A DNA stretch of 55,388 nt, taken from contig JAQIBN010000220.1 in the NCBI GenBank assembly GCA_027859095.1, positions 1-55,388 on the forward strand, read 5' to 3'. Positions 1 through 7,515 of this stretch are shown here, in pieces (position 1 is the stretch's first letter; every line of letters begins with the position of its first letter). The translations under genes and the position numbers were made by a program. Origin of the DNA: Spirochaetia bacterium (lineage in GTDB: Bacteria > Spirochaetota > Spirochaetia > B11-G9). The notes below the pieces were generated by a model that was not told the origin of the DNA, ran no database searches, and saw only the letters and a list, made by a program, of their open reading frames with translations.

Positions 1-1
1 C

Positions 2-403
2 TATAAAAACATTAGAAATATGTCTGAAAAAGGGGGATTTGATATCATAGGGCACCTTGATGTAGTAAAAAAAACAAATATTAATTCTATTTATTTTGAT
101 GAAACAGAGGAATGGTATACAAAGGAAATCAAAAAGACCCTTGAATGTATTGCTGATAATAAACAGATAATTGAAATAAATACTGGAAATATAATCCATG
201 ATAAGTCAAGAATATATCCATCACCTTGGATATTAAAAATTGCCAATGAGTACAGGGTTCCTGTAATGCTGAACTCTGATGCACACAGACCCGATCGACT
301 GGATAATTATTTTGAACAAGCCAGAGAAATGATTAAAAATGCCGGATACAGAGATATTAAAATTTTAATTGATAAAAATTGGGAAAATGATAGAATTATC
401 TAA
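2..403 (+). CDS. PHP-domain phosphoesterase, histidinol-phosphatase-like (3' part only)
   Basis: The reading frame is open to the left edge, so this is the C-terminal part of a gene that starts outside the window. Visible motifs match the end of PHP-family histidinol-phosphatases: DIIGHLDVVKK, then EINTGN, then LNSDAHRPDRLDNYF, whose His/Asp residues are metal ligands in the family. The family hydrolyses phosphate monoesters such as histidinol phosphate with a trinuclear metal centre in the cytoplasm. The end NAGYRDIKILIDKNW resembles the usual HisK C-terminus. No other his genes are visible, so another phosphoesterase role is possible. The next gene follows after 53 bases on the same strand with its own ribosome-binding site. 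Confidence 0.75.
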   Translation, partial: YKNIRNMSEKGGFDIIGHLDVVKKTNINSIYFDETEEWYTKEIKKTLECIADNKQIIEINTGNIIHDKSRIYPSPWILKIANEYRVPVMLNSDAHRPDRLDNYFEQAREMIKNAGYRDIKILIDKNWENDRII

Positions 404-456
404 AGTTTCAATTAAAATAAACCGATATATAGGATGGGTAGTTCCGGAGGTTTACA

Positions 457-1302
457 ATGGAAAAAAACGAATCTGATATAATTGCACTCAAAGAGGAAAA
501 TAGACAGTTACAGGAAAAAACAGTTAATCTTAAAAAGACTGTAAAAACTCTTCGGCGTAATTTCCAGGGAATAGTTGAATTACTCGCAGAAACGATCTCA
601 CTTGATAACCGTTTTCTTGGTGGTCACATGAAGCGTACTGCAGAGATGGCAAAATCTTTCTGTGAATTTCTGAAACTACCTAAAGACATAATCTATTTAA
701 ACTATTATGCCGCTCTGTTACATGATATTGGGCTTGTAGGTACTAATTCAGACATTATCGAAAAAATTACAGAGGATCTTAGTGATAATGACAAAAAAAT
801 ATTCCTGGAACACCCTGTACTTGGTTTTGAAATTATTAACTCCATCTACAGCCTAAAAAGGATTGCTGCTATTATTAAATCTCATCATGAAAATTATGAT
901 GGAACAGGATTTCCAGATAAACTTGCCAGTGGAGAAATCCCAATAGAAGCAAGAGTTATCCGCATAGTTAATGATTATGATATTAATAAGTTCAAACTTT
1001 CCCTTACGACAAAGGAAGCCTGCTCACTAATTGAGTCAAAAAGGGGTAAATTTTATGATCCTGAACTTGTAATAAATTTTTTATCGTTTATTTCACATTT
1101 CGAACAAAACAATAAGGGAACTGCTAAAAGCATAAACTGTGAAGACCTGAAGCCAGGGATGTATCTAAACCAGGACATCATAATGTCCAATGGGTTGCTT
1201 CTCATCCCCAGCGGAGTAATTCTTGATAAAGCAATGATTGGTAAAATCCAATCATTCTCCTCAATGCTCCTGGGTCATGGATTAATACAGGTTACTTATT
1301 AG
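457..1302 (+). CDS. HD-GYP domain protein, probable c-di-GMP phosphodiesterase
   Basis: 281 aa, starting at ATG behind a good Shine-Dalgarno (ccggagg, 6 nt upstream). Residues 1-35 are charged and predicted coiled coil. The HD-GYP domain runs from about 45 to 205: the HD pair is H89-D90 (LLHDIG), followed by H143-H144 and the diagnostic HHENYDGTGFP motif at 143-153. This family hydrolyses cyclic di-GMP. In the final GYP element the protein has GFP rather than GYP, a common variant. Residues 215-281 form a small C-terminal domain (LKPGMYLNQDI...LLLIPSGVIL) often found in HD-GYP/HDOD proteins. No receiver or sensor domain is visible, so it probably acts as a soluble enzyme fed by partners through the coiled coil. 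It complements the GGDEF enzyme at 10544-11776. Confidence 0.85.
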   Translation: MEKNESDIIALKEENRQLQEKTVNLKKTVKTLRRNFQGIVELLAETISLDNRFLGGHMKRTAEMAKSFCEFLKLPKDIIYLNYYAALLHDIGLVGTNSDIIEKITEDLSDNDKKIFLEHPVLGFEIINSIYSLKRIAAIIKSHHENYDGTGFPDKLASGEIPIEARVIRIVNDYDINKFKLSLTTKEACSLIESKRGKFYDPELVINFLSFISHFEQNNKGTAKSINCEDLKPGMYLNQDIIMSNGLLLIPSGVILDKAMIGKIQSFSSMLLGHGLIQVTY

Positions 1303-1345
1303 AGAAACAGAAAACCGGTTTAAAAGGATAAAAATTACAAATTAT

Positions 1346-1380
1346 ATTAAATATTGGCAATTCAATTGACAATATTTAAT
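1346..1380. repeat. 35-bp near-perfect palindrome upstream of the DUF4143 ATPase
   Basis: Arms ATTAAATATTG (1346-1356) and CAATATTTAAT (1370-1380) are exact inverted repeats of 11 bp. Inside them CAATT and AATTG are also inverted around a single central C, with one G/A mismatch between the two layers. It lies 20 bp before the ATG of the ATPase at 1401. There is no T-run on the sense side, so it is a better candidate for an operator or cruciform than a terminator. Confidence 0.7.
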
Positions 1381-1400
1381 AATTTAGCTTATTGTTAACT

Positions 1401-2567
1401 ATGATTAAGAGATCAATTTCTGAAAAAGCCTTACAGTATGCTAGTCAATATCCAATAGTTACCCTGACAGGACCCAGACAGTCTGGAAAAACGACACTAA
1501 CTAAAGCTCTTTTTCCAAATAAACCCTATGTATCATTAGAAGATCTCGAAAATCGAAATCAAGCTTCCGTCGATCCCAAAGGTTTTTTAGCCCGATACCC
1601 CGATGGAGCTATCCTTGACGAAATACAACGGGTACCTGATCTCTTCTCATACATCCAAACTATTGTAGATCAAAAAAAACAGGAGGGTCTGTTTATTCTA
1701 ACTGGAAGCCAACAATTTGAAATGATAGAAACATTAACACAGTCCTTAGCTGGTAGAACAGCAATTATAAAACTACTGCCATTTTCATATGATGAAATAT
1801 ACAAAGACTCACCACCCGTTGACCTCTTTTCTCTCCTTTATACTGGATTTTACCCCAGAATTTTTGATAAGAAACTTAATCCAACTGAAGCTTTATCATT
1901 TTATGTTTCAACATATTTAGAAAGAGACGTCAGAAAATTAATAAATGTTAAAGATCTTACCCTTTTTGAAAATTTTTTAAAGCTATTGGCGGGACGAAGC
2001 GGTCAAATATTGAATACAAATAGTTTGGGTGATGATTGTGGATTAAGTCACAATACGATTACAAGCTGGATTTCTGTACTTGAAGCAAGTTATATTATAA
2101 AGCGGGTTGCCCCATATTATCGTAATCTTAATAAACGATTAATAAAAGCACCAAAAATACATTTCCTGGATTCAGGACTTTTGTGCTATTTACTGGGTAT
2201 TACTGAACCTGGTCAATTGATAACTCATCCCCTAAGAGGAGCAATATTTGAGTCCTATGTTGTTTCTGAAATTTATAAATATCATTATCATCATGGCATC
2301 CCTGATAATATCTATTATTTTAGAGATTACCAGGGACATGAAGTTGATGTTCTTATAGAAAGAGCACAGTCCATTGATCTAATTGAGGTCAAATCATCCG
2401 CAACTTTTCAGGAATCTTACCTTAAAGGGCTCAAATATTTTGAAAAGCTTTACGACGGAAAAATTAATAAGTCGCTTATTTATGGGGGAAAAGAAAGTTA
2501 TAAATACAAGGACACAAAAATAGTAAACTGGAAAAATATCTCATCCTATTTTGACACTGCATCTTAA
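1401..2567 (+). CDS. AAA+ ATPase with C-terminal DUF4143 domain
   Basis: ATG at 1401 is preferred; a TTG three codons upstream keeps the frame but has no ribosome-binding site. About 388 aa. The N-terminal AAA_14 domain carries Walker A GPRQSGKTTLTK near residue 25, then LEDLENR, Walker B AILDEIQRVPDL and a sensor-like LTGSQQFEM. The DUF4143 part follows, with FLDSGLLCYLLGI and a PD-(D/E)XK-like tail (GHEVDVLIERAQSIDLIEVKSS) that resembles a nuclease core: E-VDVLIE-IEVK. Proteins of this family are common, patchily distributed and of unknown role; defence or toxin-linked functions have been proposed. It is monocistronic and convergent with the AOR gene. Codon use looks like its neighbours. 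Confidence 0.85.
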   Translation: MIKRSISEKALQYASQYPIVTLTGPRQSGKTTLTKALFPNKPYVSLEDLENRNQASVDPKGFLARYPDGAILDEIQRVPDLFSYIQTIVDQKKQEGLFILTGSQQFEMIETLTQSLAGRTAIIKLLPFSYDEIYKDSPPVDLFSLLYTGFYPRIFDKKLNPTEALSFYVSTYLERDVRKLINVKDLTLFENFLKLLAGRSGQILNTNSLGDDCGLSHNTITSWISVLEASYIIKRVAPYYRNLNKRLIKAPKIHFLDSGLLCYLLGITEPGQLITHPLRGAIFESYVVSEIYKYHYHHGIPDNIYYFRDYQGHEVDVLIERAQSIDLIEVKSSATFQESYLKGLKYFEKLYDGKINKSLIYGGKESYKYKDTKIVNWKNISSYFDTAS

Positions 2568-2625
2568 ATCTTCCATTCTCCCACCTACCAGAGTTATCCG
2601 CCCTTATACTCTTAGATCCTACAGC

Positions 2626-4494
2626 TTATTCCACCCACTCAAGGCCAAGCTCAGCAAGCTTTCCGGATCTGGGGACACCTTGTTCATTCCAACCCAAAAA
2701 TCCATAATACTCAGCTTTCATCCTGTTAAAATCATCTTCATTTACAGACCTTCCTTTTGAAGGGCCATCGTAGAGAGGTTCAAACATTTTAGCCGGGAGT
2801 TTATCATCTTCATCTGTAAAACCTCTTCGAAGATTAAGAAGACGCATCATTGTAATCTTACGTTCACCAGCCATCATCAATTCCCAGAAAGTCATATCCA
2901 TACCGGTAGAAAATTTAACAAGATCTTCAAGTTCAGGATAAGTATAGAGGCTTCCAGCACCCCAGCAAAACATACAGAGGTTAAGAGTATCTAAAACAGA
3001 ATAATAATACTGGGAGTATACAGTCATACGAACCTTGTTGGTTCCAGTAGAATTAACATCATCGGTTTCCATAATACCAAGTCCCCTAGAGGCTTCAGAA
3101 TCATCTGTTATTAACCAGTCGTGTTCACTGGACATATGATCTGCACCTATGGGTGTTATTGCATACATTAAAGCCAGGGAAGGTTTAACCTGAGGCATAT
3201 GAACAGCAAAACCATGGCCTTTAACATGAACTGCATATTCTCTTGTGGCCTCTCCAAAGTGCTTTATAGCAGCTTCAAACCCATCAGCAAGAATATCACC
3301 GACACCAGTTCTAGTTCCTATCAGTTCAATAAGCCATATGACACTATCAGCATTTCCAAATCCAAATCCTTTATAACCTATTTGCTCTTCTGTAATTAAA
3401 CCCTTTTCCACAGATTCAGCCAAATATGAAACAATTCCACCTAAAGTAATAGTATCTATACCGTAGGTATTACAAAGTTCATTTGCTTTCGCAACAGCCA
3501 CAGGATCAAAAATATCCAAATTTGATCCAAGAACTCCTATAGTCTCAAATTCAGGACCACCAAGTTTATCTGTCACCTTATAGGGAGTCTCTGATTTAAC
3601 AGTTTTTCTACAACCTACAGCACAACCATAACAAGTAGTACCTTTTGCCAAAAAATCTTCATTATAATTACTTCTGTCCAGTTTAGCATAATCTTTGTGA
3701 TAACCTGTGGAATAGTTATGTACACAAAAGTTTCCTGCTTCAGCATTTCCAATAACAAGACCTTCAGTACCATATTTTTTTACTATTGAAACAAAACCGG
3801 AACCGGGAATTCTGGAAATTGCAGTTTTGGCCAGAGTTTTTAATCCTTCAGGATCCTCAAACTCAACCACTCCAGTGCTTTTTACAACAACAGCTCTAAT
3901 ATTTTTACTTCCAAAAACAGCACCCATACCTGTTCTACCATAGGCATCATGAAGATCACTGGATACAGAAGCATATTTTACAAGTTTTTCACCTGCAGGA
4001 CCGCACTGCATAACCGAAACACCTTTCTTGCCATATTTTTCTTCGAAAACTCCTCTTGCATCAAGGATTGATTTACCACTTACATCTTCAGCATTAAGAA
4101 TAGAAATTTCTTCATCCTCAATAAGAATATAAGACAATTTATCTGCCTTTCCAGTTAATATAACAGCATCCCAGCCAGCACGCTTTAAATATGGCCCAAA
4201 ACTTCCACCAGCCTGAGAATCACCAACACCACCTGTTTCAGGAGAGAGGGCGGTCAAACCACATCTGCTTACACCACTGACAGCTGATCCTGTGGTAATT
4301 CCTGGTGCAATAGTAATAACATTTTCAGGAGAGAGAGGGTCTGTATCTGCTTCAGTTTCCTTTAAAAGAAAATAGGTTCCAAATCCTCCACCACCAAGAT
4401 ACTTTCTATAAAAATTCTGATCAAAATTTTCTACTTTTTTAGAACCATCAGTAAGATTAATCCGTATAAATTTACCTGTATATCCTTTTGACAT
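2626..4494 (-). CDS. Aldehyde:ferredoxin oxidoreductase (tungsten/molybdopterin family)
   Basis: 622 aa, a normal length for the AOR family, which oxidises aldehydes to carboxylic acids with ferredoxin as electron acceptor using a bis-pterin tungsten cofactor and a 4Fe-4S cluster. The cofactor-binding N-terminal domain is clear (LGGGGFGTYFLL at 34-45, ITTGSAVSGVSRCG at 66-79, GGVGDSQAGGSFGPYLK). The cluster ligands are visible: C288, C291 and C295 (CYGCAVGC), and C510 in LCMFCWGAG. The ATG has a strong Shine-Dalgarno (ggagagaggtg). It is the second gene of a two-gene operon, 15 bp behind the iron alcohol dehydrogenase, so the pair likely interconverts alcohol, aldehyde and acid. Which aldehyde is used cannot be told from sequence. 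Confidence 0.9.
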   Translation of the reverse strand: MSKGYTGKFIRINLTDGSKKVENFDQNFYRKYLGGGGFGTYFLLKETEADTDPLSPENVITIAPGITTGSAVSGVSRCGLTALSPETGGVGDSQAGGSFGPYLKRAGWDAVILTGKADKLSYILIEDEEISILNAEDVSGKSILDARGVFEEKYGKKGVSVMQCGPAGEKLVKYASVSSDLHDAYGRTGMGAVFGSKNIRAVVVKSTGVVEFEDPEGLKTLAKTAISRIPGSGFVSIVKKYGTEGLVIGNAEAGNFCVHNYSTGYHKDYAKLDRSNYNEDFLAKGTTCYGCAVGCRKTVKSETPYKVTDKLGGPEFETIGVLGSNLDIFDPVAVAKANELCNTYGIDTITLGGIVSYLAESVEKGLITEEQIGYKGFGFGNADSVIWLIELIGTRTGVGDILADGFEAAIKHFGEATREYAVHVKGHGFAVHMPQVKPSLALMYAITPIGADHMSSEHDWLITDDSEASRGLGIMETDDVNSTGTNKVRMTVYSQYYYSVLDTLNLCMFCWGAGSLYTYPELEDLVKFSTGMDMTFWELMMAGERKITMMRLLNLRRGFTDEDDKLPAKMFEPLYDGPSKGRSVNEDDFNRMKAEYYGFLGWNEQGVPRSGKLAELGLEWVE

Positions 4495-4509
4495 TTACAC
4501 CTCTCTCCT

Positions 4510-5676
4510 TTAAAAAGCTTCTTTAAGAAGTGTCATCAGATCGTCCTGAGTACAACTTCTGGAATTTGTATAATGACAGGGATCAAGAAAGGCTTTTCCG
4601 CCAATCTCATCCAGCTGTTCTTCTTTTACGCCAACTTCTTTAAGAGATTCAGGTAGACCAATTCTCTTATTAAGGGCTCTTACTTCTTCAATAGCCTTTT
4701 CAGATGCTTCAAGCTCATCCATTCCAAATGTATTAACACCAAATTCTCTTGCAATTATTGCATACTCTTTTTTTGATACTTCTTTATTGTAATCCATAAC
4801 AAAAGGAAGAACTATTGCATTTGCAAGACCATGCTGAAGATTGCATACAGCAGATAAGGCATGCGACAGAGAATGTGCGGTACCAAGATCTTTCTGAAAT
4901 GCAACAGCTCCCATCATAGCTGCAAGCATCATATATCCCCTGGCTTCAATATCTGAAGGGTCTTTAACTGCTTTTTCCAAATTCTTAACTACAAGTTCTA
5001 TACCTTTTACTGCAATACCATCACACATTGGATGAAAAACAGGTGCTGTTAGAGATTCTATATTGTGAGTTAAAGCATCCATTCCTGTTGCTGCAGTAAG
5101 ATAAGGAGGAAGGCTAACTGTTAATTCAGGATCAAGAACTGCTCTGGCTGGAACCATTAAAGAATGGCAAAGGAAAATTTTCCTACCCTGGGAGGTTGAA
5201 CTAATTACAGAACACTTTCCTACTTCACTTCCAGTCCCAGCAGTAGTTGGAATGAGAATTATTTTTGGAAGTGGACCTGCAATTTCCTTCTTTGTACTGG
5301 ACTGAGCATCATAATCTGCTATATCTCCACCTTCACCTACAAGAACAGCAAGTGCTTTTGCAGCATCCATGGGGCTGCCACCACCTACTCCAATGATAAA
5401 ATCACAACCATCAGTTTTATAAACAGCTACACCATTCTCAACATCAACATCATGAGGATTAGGCTGTACACCCGAAAACACTTTATAATCAATACTTTTT
5501 TCTTCCAGCACTTTAAGAATACTCTTAAAAGCGTCTGTCTTCTCCATCATAGGATCTGTTACGATAAGGGGTTTTTTTACTCCCAAATCCTTAAACTCTC
5601 CTGGGAGTTCACCAATTGATCCAGATCCATAAATTATGGACACAGGGAATGAAAACCGGGTAATCTCTTTCACCAT
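4510..5676 (-). CDS. Iron-containing (group III) alcohol dehydrogenase
   Basis: 388 aa, typical size. NAD-binding half shows GGGSPMDAAKA and the TTAGTGSEV motif; the metal-binding half has the conserved Asp in MDALTHNIE and the His ligands in AHSLSHALSAVCNLQHG and DPCHYTNSR. The family reversibly oxidises primary alcohols or 1,3-diols with NAD(P). It is the first gene of the operon with AOR (4494). The ATG at 5676 lies 8 nt behind an AAGGAG that is the last part of a dispersed stem-loop element (5685-5730), so translation initiation may be controlled by that element. No dedicated regulator is adjacent. Confidence 0.9.
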   Translation of the reverse strand: MVKEITRFSFPVSIIYGSGSIGELPGEFKDLGVKKPLIVTDPMMEKTDAFKSILKVLEEKSIDYKVFSGVQPNPHDVDVENGVAVYKTDGCDFIIGVGGGSPMDAAKALAVLVGEGGDIADYDAQSSTKKEIAGPLPKIILIPTTAGTGSEVGKCSVISSTSQGRKIFLCHSLMVPARAVLDPELTVSLPPYLTAATGMDALTHNIESLTAPVFHPMCDGIAVKGIELVVKNLEKAVKDPSDIEARGYMMLAAMMGAVAFQKDLGTAHSLSHALSAVCNLQHGLANAIVLPFVMDYNKEVSKKEYAIIAREFGVNTFGMDELEASEKAIEEVRALNKRIGLPESLKEVGVKEEQLDEIGGKAFLDPCHYTNSRSCTQDDLMTLLKEAF

Positions 5677-5684
5677 TTAATCTA

Positions 5685-5730
5685 CTCCTTAGGTTGCATA
5701 GCCGAGCAGGGACGAAGTCCCGACCAGGCT
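5685..5730 (-). repeat. Stem-loop/RBS element, copy A (upstream of Fe-ADH)
   Basis: Read on the minus strand: outer stem AGCC/GGCT, internal-loop strands TGGTC and TGCTC, inner stem GGGAC/GTCCC with loop TTC, then the tail ATGCAACC followed by TAAGGAG, which is the Shine-Dalgarno of the ADH gene. The same architecture with different but still paired stems occurs at 34882-34928 and 36100-36146. The element is much more GC-rich than the flanking intergenic DNA. It could be a cis-acting RNA, a REP-like repeat or both. Confidence 0.8.
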
Positions 5731-5865
5731 TTTTATTAGAACCACAATTTACAAGATAATTCAAATTAATACATAACAATTCAATTATTATTTTCTTTTA
5801 GCAGAATATCACTTTCTACAATATATTGACAACATATATTTTGCTAAATTCGTAGTAACAAATAA

Positions 5866-5894
5866 GTAGAGACATAGCATTGCTACGTCTCTAC
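5866..5894. repeat. 29-bp palindrome GTAGAGAC...GTCTCTAC
   Basis: Arms GTAGAGAC (5866-5873) and GTCTCTAC (5887-5894) are perfect, and the inside TAGC-ATT-GCTA extends the stem to 12 bp with one A/C mismatch. It sits just past the stop of the dctM remnant. No T-run follows on the minus strand, so it is more like a dispersed palindromic (REP-like) repeat than a classical terminator. Similar GTAGAGAC palindromes are, from memory, frequent in some other bacterial phyla. Confidence 0.6.
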
Positions 5895-5917
5895 AATTGT
5901 GTCATCGATATTAATAT

Positions 5918-6145
5918 TTAATGTGCGTATACCAAATCCGGCAACCAGGTAGTTATCCCAGGAAATGCCATTACAATCCCTAATCCAAGAACCATTAATG
6001 CTACAAACGGCCATACAGAACGATAGATATCACTAAGGGATATTTCTTTTTGGCCCATCGCCTTCATAAGAAATAAGTTATATCCAAATGGTGGTGTAAG
6101 ATATGCAATCAGGGCTACCTCCTGTAATATTCTAGAGAGGTAACC
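5918..6145 (-). pseudogene. Remnant of TRAP transporter large permease (DctM), C-terminal end only
   Basis: Translating the minus strand gives about 75 codons ending at TAA 5918-5920. They match the conserved C-terminus of DctM: EVALIAYLTPPFGYNLFLMK, then ISLSDIYRSVWPFVALMVLG, then MAFPGITTWLP. A complete DctM has over 400 residues, so all but the last two membrane segments are gone, and the frame is closed by TAG at 6146-6148. It lies 40 bp past the dctP remnant; no DctQ remains. The TRAP system imports organic acids, and here it cannot be functional. Confidence 0.8.
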
Positions 6146-6185
6146 CTAAGTTAAATTTTAATTAATACCTTATAAGATAATAATT

Positions 6186-6967
6186 CTAGTATCTGTATGG
6201 AGCTCCAGCTTTTTCCATTGTAGCAATATACTCTTTCATTATTTCTACAACTTTCTGAGTTCTTGGGCTCTTATCTGAAATTTCGTCCCAGTATTTATAT
6301 GCAGCATCTTCAACTACTTTCCATTCATCATCAGGAATAGTTGTAAGTTCTAACTTATCTCCATGAACACGGTAGTTAGCTTCTCCCCACCAGTAGGAAA
6401 CATATACATTCTTAACCCCTGAAGGTCTTCAATATGATGGATAGGTTTTGTTGTAGCAAAATTACATGGATCCCAGCTCCCCTGACTAAGCCAGGTTACA
6501 CCTTCAATTTCAGCATAAGCTTCTTCCCAAATTTCATTTAGTCCATACCATTCCCAAAGAACATTTACATCAAGACCATATCGAGCAGCAAGAGGAAAAT
6601 ATGCAGCGAAAATTGATACATCAACAGGGGATGACATTGAATCGTCATCACTGACAGCCATATCTACAATTCCTTCCTGAAGTGCTCTAAAAAGCTCTCC
6701 ATGCGGTACAAGCTGATCAGCAGTATACACTTCAATTACCATTTCGCCATTTGCAGCAATGTTAAATTCGTCAATCGCATTCTTAACAACATGATCATTC
6801 AGAGCTGGACCAGCATATGACTGAAGTCTCCATTTAATAGTTTTTTTAGGTGCTGCAACTCCATCTGTATCTGCAGATTTACCACTACAGCTGGTTATCA
6901 TTGGAACAAAAAGTGTTAAAACTATCAGAATACTGATAATGGGGGATAATAGATTTCTCTTCTTCAT
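6186..6967 (-). pseudogene. TRAP transporter solute-binding protein (DctP) with internal deletion and frameshift
   Basis: The 5' part (from ATG 6967) encodes a signal peptide ending in a lipobox-like ITSC, and a DctP domain: KWRLQSYAGPALNDHV, IEVYTADQLVPHGELFRALQ, then HHIEDLQGLRMYMFPTGG, after which the frame runs into an early stop at 6350. Another frame resumes the protein with a normal DctP end (SYWWGEANYRVHGDKLEL ... SPRTQKVVEIMKEYI ... GAPYRY) to TAG 6186-6188. The two parts add to about 260 residues against about 350 in the family, so roughly 90-100 central residues are missing. The Shine-Dalgarno (aggaggc) is intact. Together with the dctM remnant this is one collapsed dctPQM operon. 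Confidence 0.85.
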
Positions 6968-7067
6968 ACTAAAGCCTCCTTTATTAAACCATAATTATTG
7001 AAAGTCAAGAAAAAAACAAAAGGATCAAAAAAAATCAAAGTAATCAGTCTATCAATTCGCAGAGAAA

Positions 7068-7253
7068 TCAATTTGTAAGATCATTTAATTGAGAAAGAGT
7101 AATTCCCTCCGCAAGAGCACTTTTTTTAAGTGGATCCGGTATAGATTCAGAAAGAAGTATAGACAGAACCTGTTCAAAACTAAGAATATTCATTTCAATT
7201 AAAAATTTTCCTATTCTTTTTTGATTTTCATTTTTAAATGGTAGTTTTCTCAT
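7068..7253 (-). CDS. Small protein (61 aa), MshEN-like helical fold suspected
   Basis: ATG is preceded by GGAG at about 8 nt. The sequence begins with a basic stretch and then RIGKFLIEMNILSFEQVLSIL, a pattern (IGxxLixxgxlsxeQvxxxL) seen in N-terminal domains of type II secretion ATPases and in small spirochaete proteins. A related pattern occurs in the 59-aa protein at 53598-53777. No membrane segment or signal peptide. Function unknown. It stands alone between the dctP wreck and the tRNA. Confidence 0.55.
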   Translation of the reverse strand: MRKLPFKNENQKRIGKFLIEMNILSFEQVLSILLSESIPDPLKKSALAEGITLSQLNDLTN

Positions 7254-7358
7254 CTTAGCGGCTCCTGCTTTTAACTATAGTAAAGAGCAAGCTGGAAAGA
7301 TAGTCGAATTATAAAAATAAATAAGAAATCTTTGACTTGTAATATTATAACAGCTTTG

Positions 7359-7387
7359 TTGACACACAGAAAGCATTTACATAGAAT
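7359..7387 (+). promoter_or_regulatory. Sigma-70-type promoter of the tRNA-Arg gene
   Basis: TTGACA at 7359-7364 and TAGAAT at 7382-7387 with a 17-bp spacer, one mismatch from consensus. The tRNA begins 12 bp after the -10 box. Confidence 0.8.
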
Positions 7388-7398
7388 AGGCACATATT

Positions 7399-7472
7399 GC
7401 TCCGGTAGCTCAGCAGGATAGAGCAGCTGCCTCCTAAGCAGCAGGTCGGACGTTCGACTCGTCTCCGGGGTA
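7399..7472 (+). tRNA. tRNA-Arg (anticodon CCU)
   Basis: All arms fold: acceptor GCTCCGG with CCGGGGT (with G-U pairs), D arm GCTC/GAGC, anticodon stem GCTGC/GCAGC around loop CTCCTAA, and T arm GGACG/CGTCT around TTCGACT. The anticodon CCT reads AGG (Arg). The 3' CCA is not encoded. A consensus promoter lies upstream and a terminator hairpin follows directly, so it is a single-gene unit. Confidence 0.95.
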
Positions 7473-7475
7473 TTT

Positions 7476-7509
7476 AAAAGATTTCACTTTGTGGAATCTT
7501 TTTTTATTT
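7476..7509 (+). terminator. Rho-independent terminator of tRNA-Arg
   Basis: Stem AAAGATTtCAC / GTGgAATCTTT around a TTT loop, followed by a run of seven T within the arm and tail. It begins 4-5 nt after the tRNA and separates it from the convergent MATE gene. Confidence 0.8.
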
Positions 7510-7515
7510 GCTGAA

